DNA of 64,000 nt from Apostichopus japonicus (Eukaryota > Echinodermata > Holothuroidea > Aspidochirotida > Stichopodidae). Positions 59,183-64,000 of this stretch are shown piece by piece. Every line of letters starts with the position of its first letter. The stretch's first letter is position 1. The notes beneath the pieces are model-generated. The model did not search any database. It was given only the letters and a program-made list of their open reading frames with translations, and was not told the origin of the DNA. Location of the stretch: contig NC_092582.1 of assembly GCF_037975245.1 (NCBI RefSeq), forward strand, positions 17,262,577-17,326,576, given 5' to 3'. Both the position numbers and the translations under genes were made by a program.

Positions 59183-59960
59183 CTTGTCAGTAATGTTGTC
59201 CAAGATCTTCTTTGCTCGTGGTATCCGTTTCGTAATATATCAACAGAACAGACGAATACGTGGTACCACGACTGGTGTCAAAGTTCGGGGTACTTTATTT
59301 TTTTTTTAATTGAATCCAATTCTCAAGATTTATACTGCAGTTTACCACTTTTCTCCCCGCATGACTCGCGTCACCCGGAAGGCAGGAATATCTATGACGC
59401 CACGTTCCTTGGTTAATTCCATCGATAAAGTTGTCAGTTGAAAGTTGTCATACCAAGAAAGTCATTTGACGTATTCCGTGATCTGTGCACTCAAGTAATA
59501 CTTTACCCAGTTAATTTCTGAAGCCAAAGTGAAGAAAATAAAGCGGAAATAAACAACTCCCTGGTTAAAGTGCAGTCACATTCAGTCGATCAAACTGAAC
59601 ACGCAGCGCTTTCACGGCGGGGATTCACGGTTGAAAATGTGCATTTAAAGGCGATATCGCTCGTAGACTTTTTTTTGAGGGCGCTGGCATTATCGCGGTT
59701 TCAGCGAGGTTTAATGGGACCCCTATTAATCACGTGACCTCGGTGGCAAATTTAGATCAGTGAATAGCACAGGCAAGCGTATGCGTAACAAGCCCGTACC
59801 CATGCACACAATTTTATAACACAGCATTTCAGATTACTGTATTGTTTACCGCAAAGGATTTTCGTACGCGATAGTTTGTTGTTTGTGTGCCTTTTGAGTA
59901 AAGAATACTGTACGATTTTCGTACAAATACATTCGATTAGACTAGAGTATAGTGACAATC
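59183..59960. promoter_or_regulatory. Likely bidirectional promoter region
   Basis: The minus-strand secreted-protein gene begins at 59182 and the plus-strand gene at 59961, leaving 778 bp between the start codons. The sequence is less AT-rich and has more CpG than its surroundings (for example TTTCACGGCGGGGATTCACGG near 59611 and GGCGATATCGCTCG near 59651). No TATA box stands out. Confidence 0.35.
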
Positions 59961-62900
59961 ATGGAAAAGGGATCAGGGCAAGGAGAATCGGGCGAAAGAA
60001 AACGACCTTATCCTGGAACGAGGGTAGGTTCAATTGGAGGAAAGCCATTGTTGCATGGACCTGACAAAAACAGCAGTGCAAAGGAACAACAGCGAAGAAG
60101 AGATGCCACGAAGATCTATCTTCTACGTTCCTACGTAAACTGGCAAATGGAGAAAGAACTCTACAAACATGTCCACGATTTGACTACTGTTAGCAACGCA
60201 GATTTCGCAGAACATTTGCTTCAGGATCACACAAAAAGGTAATGATTTGCTAAGCTAGGCTAAAACTGTATAGGGTAATACTAGTACATAGTAGTACTAC
60301 AGGGTATTGTCCTAGGTAACTGTCAGTATTGCGAAGTACAGAAAACTGCAAAGTTCGGAAACCCCTAAGAAATACACGATTTCACCATTATAACCTGCAA
60401 GCGAGAGCCAATATCACTAAAAACTAGGAAGCTACAGTTATTTCCTCTCCAAAATGACCGTGCGCAAGTATGTACGTACATATCTGTCAATAAAATGAAG
60501 ATAGTTTTTGGGGTATTTTAAGGTTAGGTGTTCGAACTTCGCAGTGTCTATGCTATTGTATTTGTAACATACATGATTTGATGAGCCTAGGCTTTGTAAC
60601 TAGGTCTATCATTCATTATTTTTTCCAATGGACCTAGCGTATGCTAACCTTATCATACTTATCCTAGCACAAAATAGCAGTAAGTTGTATTACTGAGTCA
60701 GCATTATCACTGTTTGTGAATGCTTGTCATGAGGATACTGTATAGGCCGTGGCTATTCTTACAACTAGTGGTAACAATTATTTATAAACTATTCTTACGA
60801 CAAAGGCAAATTCATGTGCTGTAAAGTAAATAAAGCAACTGCGCATGTAGTAGGGGTAACCCTAAACATAACCCTAAACCTCAATCCTAACCCTAACCGG
60901 AAGTTATTGTTACTCCTCGTTGTAAAATTAGTACTCCTTATCACTGGCGGATCCAGGGCCTTTGTTTGGGAGGGGCCAAGGTGGCATTAGAGTGATATGG
61001 GGGAGGGGTCTAAGGGGAGGAGGTGCCCCCTTCCCTTTGGAAAATTTTCTATTGCTGAATGCCCTCAGATGCAATTTGGTGCCACAAAAGTGTACAATGG
61101 TGATGTTAATTTACTTCTAAAAAAATGTTTCCCAGGTGTAATTCTCTAAAATATTTATAAAACAAAGTTCCGATCATCTTTCTCAAGAAATTTTATTTCT
61201 CATAGGTTATAAATTTCTTACAACCAGCCTGTAACTGCAAAATGGTGTTAAACTGTAAATCCTCATGCTCATACATTTACATAGCTCCCAACTTTTGAGA
61301 AGGCAAATGCTGGTCCATGCCACGAATTGCCGTCCTGGGGGAGGGGTATAAGGAATTTTTTGGAATCCTGGTGATGCCTACATGTAAAATGGTGGCACTT
61401 AGAAAGGCTTTTGTCACCCAAAGTTTTCTGAGAAATATGCATTTTTTTGTGTGTAACATCAATAAATTGAATAGTAGGTGATAATTCATTCTTTCCCGTT
61501 GCATGAAAATGTTCGCTGCTTGCCCCAATAAAATGAAATATAGACTAATTTGAGGTTCAAATGATGCTGTAAAGGAGGTTTTATACTCTATTATGCAAAA
61601 TGTTAAAGAAATGATGGTTGCTAAGTCAAAATTTGATGCAAATTTTTTTTATGTATACTTGACAATTACAATGCGGTTTTTTCGGACGCTTGTGCGGGTC
61701 AGCGGTGTTAGAATGCGGGTCTAATTCCCGCGAATTGCGGGTCAGTTGGGAGCTCTGTATTTAATTATAAACCAGAAAACGAAAAGGTTTAGACTAGTCT
61801 ACCACTGCTATTCCTCTCGATTTTTTTAATTTCCAATCATATGATTTAGCGGATGTTCGGAAACACTTTTTAGCTCACCTTTGGGGGGGGGGGCATGGCC
61901 CCCTTGGATCCGCCAGTGCTCCTAATCATAAAAATAGCAACTGCCCATGCGTATCGGAAATTATTCTTACGACTAGTCGTAAGAATAGCCACTTTGTACT
62001 GTATACAGTTAAAAATTAAATATCCTTCCTAAAGAAGACTGACAGGGACTGGGGGTCTTTAGTTTCACTCCTCATATTTATGCCATGGAAAGCTGGGCCT
62101 TCTCATCACCAAAAAGTAAACTGTTTTTGCCTCAACAAATTGATGGAAATATATTTTCTAACCACTAGGCCTAGGTGATCTGTTCATCCCCACCCCCTCC
62201 AGGTTCTAAATTGTTATCAGCTGTCCTTGTTTGAAGAATAATTCTTGTGAATGAGCATTTGAAGAAAAGCCACACCTATGCCCAGTCATAATTAACTAGG
62301 CATATAACATAGGACTAAGACCTATAGTATTAGTAATAAGTATCTGAAATTAGTGTTCATAGTAACTGTATTCCCTAATTTTGTAATATACACCAGTGAG
62401 GAAGGCCTACTGTGCTGTACAAGTACAACCACATGGATCTGCAATTTTTCCTATAAAAATAATGCATCTACATAAATAATTTAGAATCACTCCTAACTGA
62501 TTCACATGTTTTCACACCGCTGCGTATGCAACTAGACCTTAGGTTTTTCTAAGGTCAGCCACAGCCAGCATATATGCAATCATTTGGGCAACAGGGTGTT
62601 ATACTGTTATCTACTGACTGTCTGTCCATATTCCAGCAATCATGTGTACAATTCTGTGTTTGGGATTTTTGAAGGAACCCAACTGCTATGCAAGAAATTA
62701 GGTAAATTAGCCTCACAAATTGAGGGACCATATTACATATAGCTATACCTATATAAACCTTTATATAGCCATGCCTGGAGGTAAGAAAGTACCAGTTTTT
62801 TGGTGTAGGCCTGATGCTCATACTTTATGATGCTGTGCTAAGTTATCATACTTTTTTATATATAGTCATTACTATGCTTGTTTTTGTTCAGCTTCTTGTG

Positions 62901-63699
62901 AATGATCTGATGTTTAGTGTTCAAAAATTATAATATCTATTAAATTTGGTGGCCGAAACTATCTCTTGTGGAGAGTAATCTAGCGTTAAATTAATGGTAG
63001 TCTGAAATCAAGCTATTCATGTAAACAGGAATTTTTCACAATGGTGGGCTTATGTCATGGAGTAAGCTAGCATCTCAATTCTCACTCATGAAACCAACTG
63101 CTCACATAAACAGGAAGCTTACACAGTAGGTAAAAAATGAGTGTACATCAAACTTTGATCAAAAGACTGGACATCTTTTAGCGATATGAAACCAATCAGT
63201 TCACTAAGGCAGGAAGTTTACATAGTAAATTTTACATTGACATGTGAGCTCAAAGTTGTTGGGCAAGCAGTTGGGCACACAAAATTATCCTTACAATTCT
63301 TGAAAGGTACCGCGGTTTATGGATATGTTGAAGAAGAGTATGAAAGAATATCTCATCCTTATCTGGGTTTAAATCAATGTGGGTTAACAATATGTTATTA
63401 TTGAAATCTGCCTAAGTGTTTGTTTGTTACTTTTCTCTTTCATACTTTTTCTTGGGTAGGTATGATAAAAACATGTATGTTTGTAATGATTTGGTCATTA
63501 CCAGATTCATTACGCATACAATTAAGCTTGGGGTGTACAGTAAAATTACTGTTTCAGTTATATGATTTACGGACAATTTTTTTTGTTTCATTGTATAGGT
63601 TTCAAATGCATCTTTTCCGGAAAGATGCTGAAAGTCAAACAGAGGCATTCTCAGCAGCTGTCACCACAGAAAGATCAGTTGACACTCAGAAAGGAGAAG
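59961..63699 (+). CDS. 5' part of an unknown gene, two exons in window, runs off the right end
   Basis: Exon 1 is 59961-60238 (ATG; donor AAAAAG|GTAATG, phase 2) and exon 2 is 63599-63699 (acceptor TTTCATTGTATAG; donor G|GTAAAT, phase 1 out). Together they give 126 residues: a basic Gly/Lys/Arg-rich start (ESGERKRPYPGTR), a helical segment RRRDATKIYLLRSYVNWQ then FAEHLLQDHTKR, and a polar tail with KDAESQTEAF and SVDTQK. The KIYLLRS...W...F-x2-LL pattern resembles N-terminal regions of several uncharacterised invertebrate proteins, often DNA-binding; that is a weak match from memory. A GTG three codons upstream is not a likely start. The 3.36-kb intron holds nested transposons. Confidence 0.6.
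60856..60900 (-). repeat. Degenerate interstitial telomere-like repeats
   Basis: About five imperfect CCCTAA units (AACCCTAAACATAACCCTAAACC, then AATCCTAACCCTAACC) equal TTAGGG-type telomere sequence on the minus strand. They lie just inside the outer element, 34 bp before the hAT target site. Confidence 0.6.
60942..61918. mobile_element. Non-autonomous hAT-like element nested in another
   Basis: Begins CACTGGCGGATCCAGGGCC and ends GGCCCCCTTGGATCCGCCAGTG, so the terminal inverted repeats share CACTGGCGGATCCA. The 8-bp flanks are CTCCTTAT (60934-60941) and CTCCTAAT (61919-61926), one mismatch. The 977-bp interior has no transposase. Confidence 0.75.
62006..63598. other. Intron sequence, nothing recognised
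   Basis: Remainder of the first intron of the plus-strand gene at 59961. AT-rich, with short random open frames and no clear repeat or domain. Confidence 0.4.
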
Positions 63700-64000
63700 G
63701 TAAATTTATATGTTTATCCTTGCCCTTGCATGAATTACAGACTGGAAGAGCAGTGCTAATCTTATCTGATCTGATGTGATCAGAAAAATAATACAATTTC
63801 ATTCTCATTAAATTCCAAAAGAAAGAAAAAAATGGTAGCATATTGCTCATCCACTAAAAAGCATACATGTGTATGAAAATTTATAAAAGTAAGTGGGCCT
63901 GATATTATCAGGATCTTCTTTAGAGGCAAACTGACTAGTAACAGTAAATTCAAGAGACACAATAGAGCCTGGAACAGAGAGGACATGGTGAACACAAAGA
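63700..64000. other. Start of the next intron, nothing recognised
   Basis: Follows the donor at 63700. AT-rich; no further exon is recognised before the window ends. Confidence 0.4.

Larger units (their letters stand above)
60745..61996. mobile_element. Outer inverted-repeat element, interrupted by a hAT insertion
   Basis: A 9-bp direct repeat TACTGTATA flanks the segment (60736-60744 and 61997-62005). Near each end are inverted copies of GTGGCTATTCTTACRACTAG (from 60749 on plus; to about 61992 on minus). Nine-base duplications are typical of Mutator-like elements. Without the inner hAT (60942-61918) and its target duplication the element would be about 270 bp, a MITE. Confidence 0.55.

Overview
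Overview. This is a low-GC, intron-rich animal nuclear window with no bacterial features. The gene types (a paraoxonase-like gene, a secreted WAP/sushi/Ig/Kunitz/NTR mosaic protein, a THAP-like remnant and invertebrate-type Cys/His cluster proteins), the TTAGGG-type interstitial telomeric motif and the many small inverted-repeat transposons suggest a marine invertebrate, most likely a deuterostome such as an echinoderm. That placement is inference; no species can be named.

The main locus is a minus-strand gene from 52893 to 25210. I assembled 24 coding exons by eye, each bounded by plausible splice sites and all compatible in phase. They give a predicted secreted protein of 1364 aa with this order: signal peptide, WAP, six sushi, Ig, two sushi, Ig, sushi, Ig, two sushi, follistatin/Kazal-type, degenerate Kunitz, intact Kunitz, NTR. 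The WAP, follistatin/Kazal, Ig, Kunitz, Kunitz and NTR complement is that of the WFIKKN (GASP) antagonists of GDF8/GDF11. Here it is expanded by eleven sushi modules and two extra Ig domains, and the Ig domains lie before the follistatin module. This is the most interesting system in the window.

Left part (1-25 kb): a candidate solo LTR (0.7-2.0 kb); featureless DNA with a possible minus-strand transcript (2.2-6.2 kb); a small hypothetical ORF and a frameshifted THAP-like remnant (6.5-7.2 kb); a hAT-type MITE (7.5-7.8 kb); a two-exon plus-strand gene with two Cys/His modules (9.1-11.7 kb); a diverged duplication (12.5 and 13.3 kb); an intronless paraoxonase-like gene (16.2-17.3 kb); then a repeat-rich stretch with a 180-bp tandem duplication and an 81-bp minisatellite.

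Central part (25-53 kb): the mosaic gene. Its introns hold a 4.7-kb CACTG-ended element with a nested palindromic tandem-repeat block, a tRNA-derived SINE, two copies of a repeat with a hammerhead-like motif, a long hairpin, and possibly two exons of a plus-strand gene with a RII-alpha/Dpy-30-like helix.

Right part (54-64 kb): a second minus-strand gene (59182 to 54721) for an unrecognised secreted cysteine-containing protein. It is divergent from a plus-strand gene beginning at 59961 that runs off the window. The first intron of that gene holds nested transposons and degenerate telomere-like repeats.
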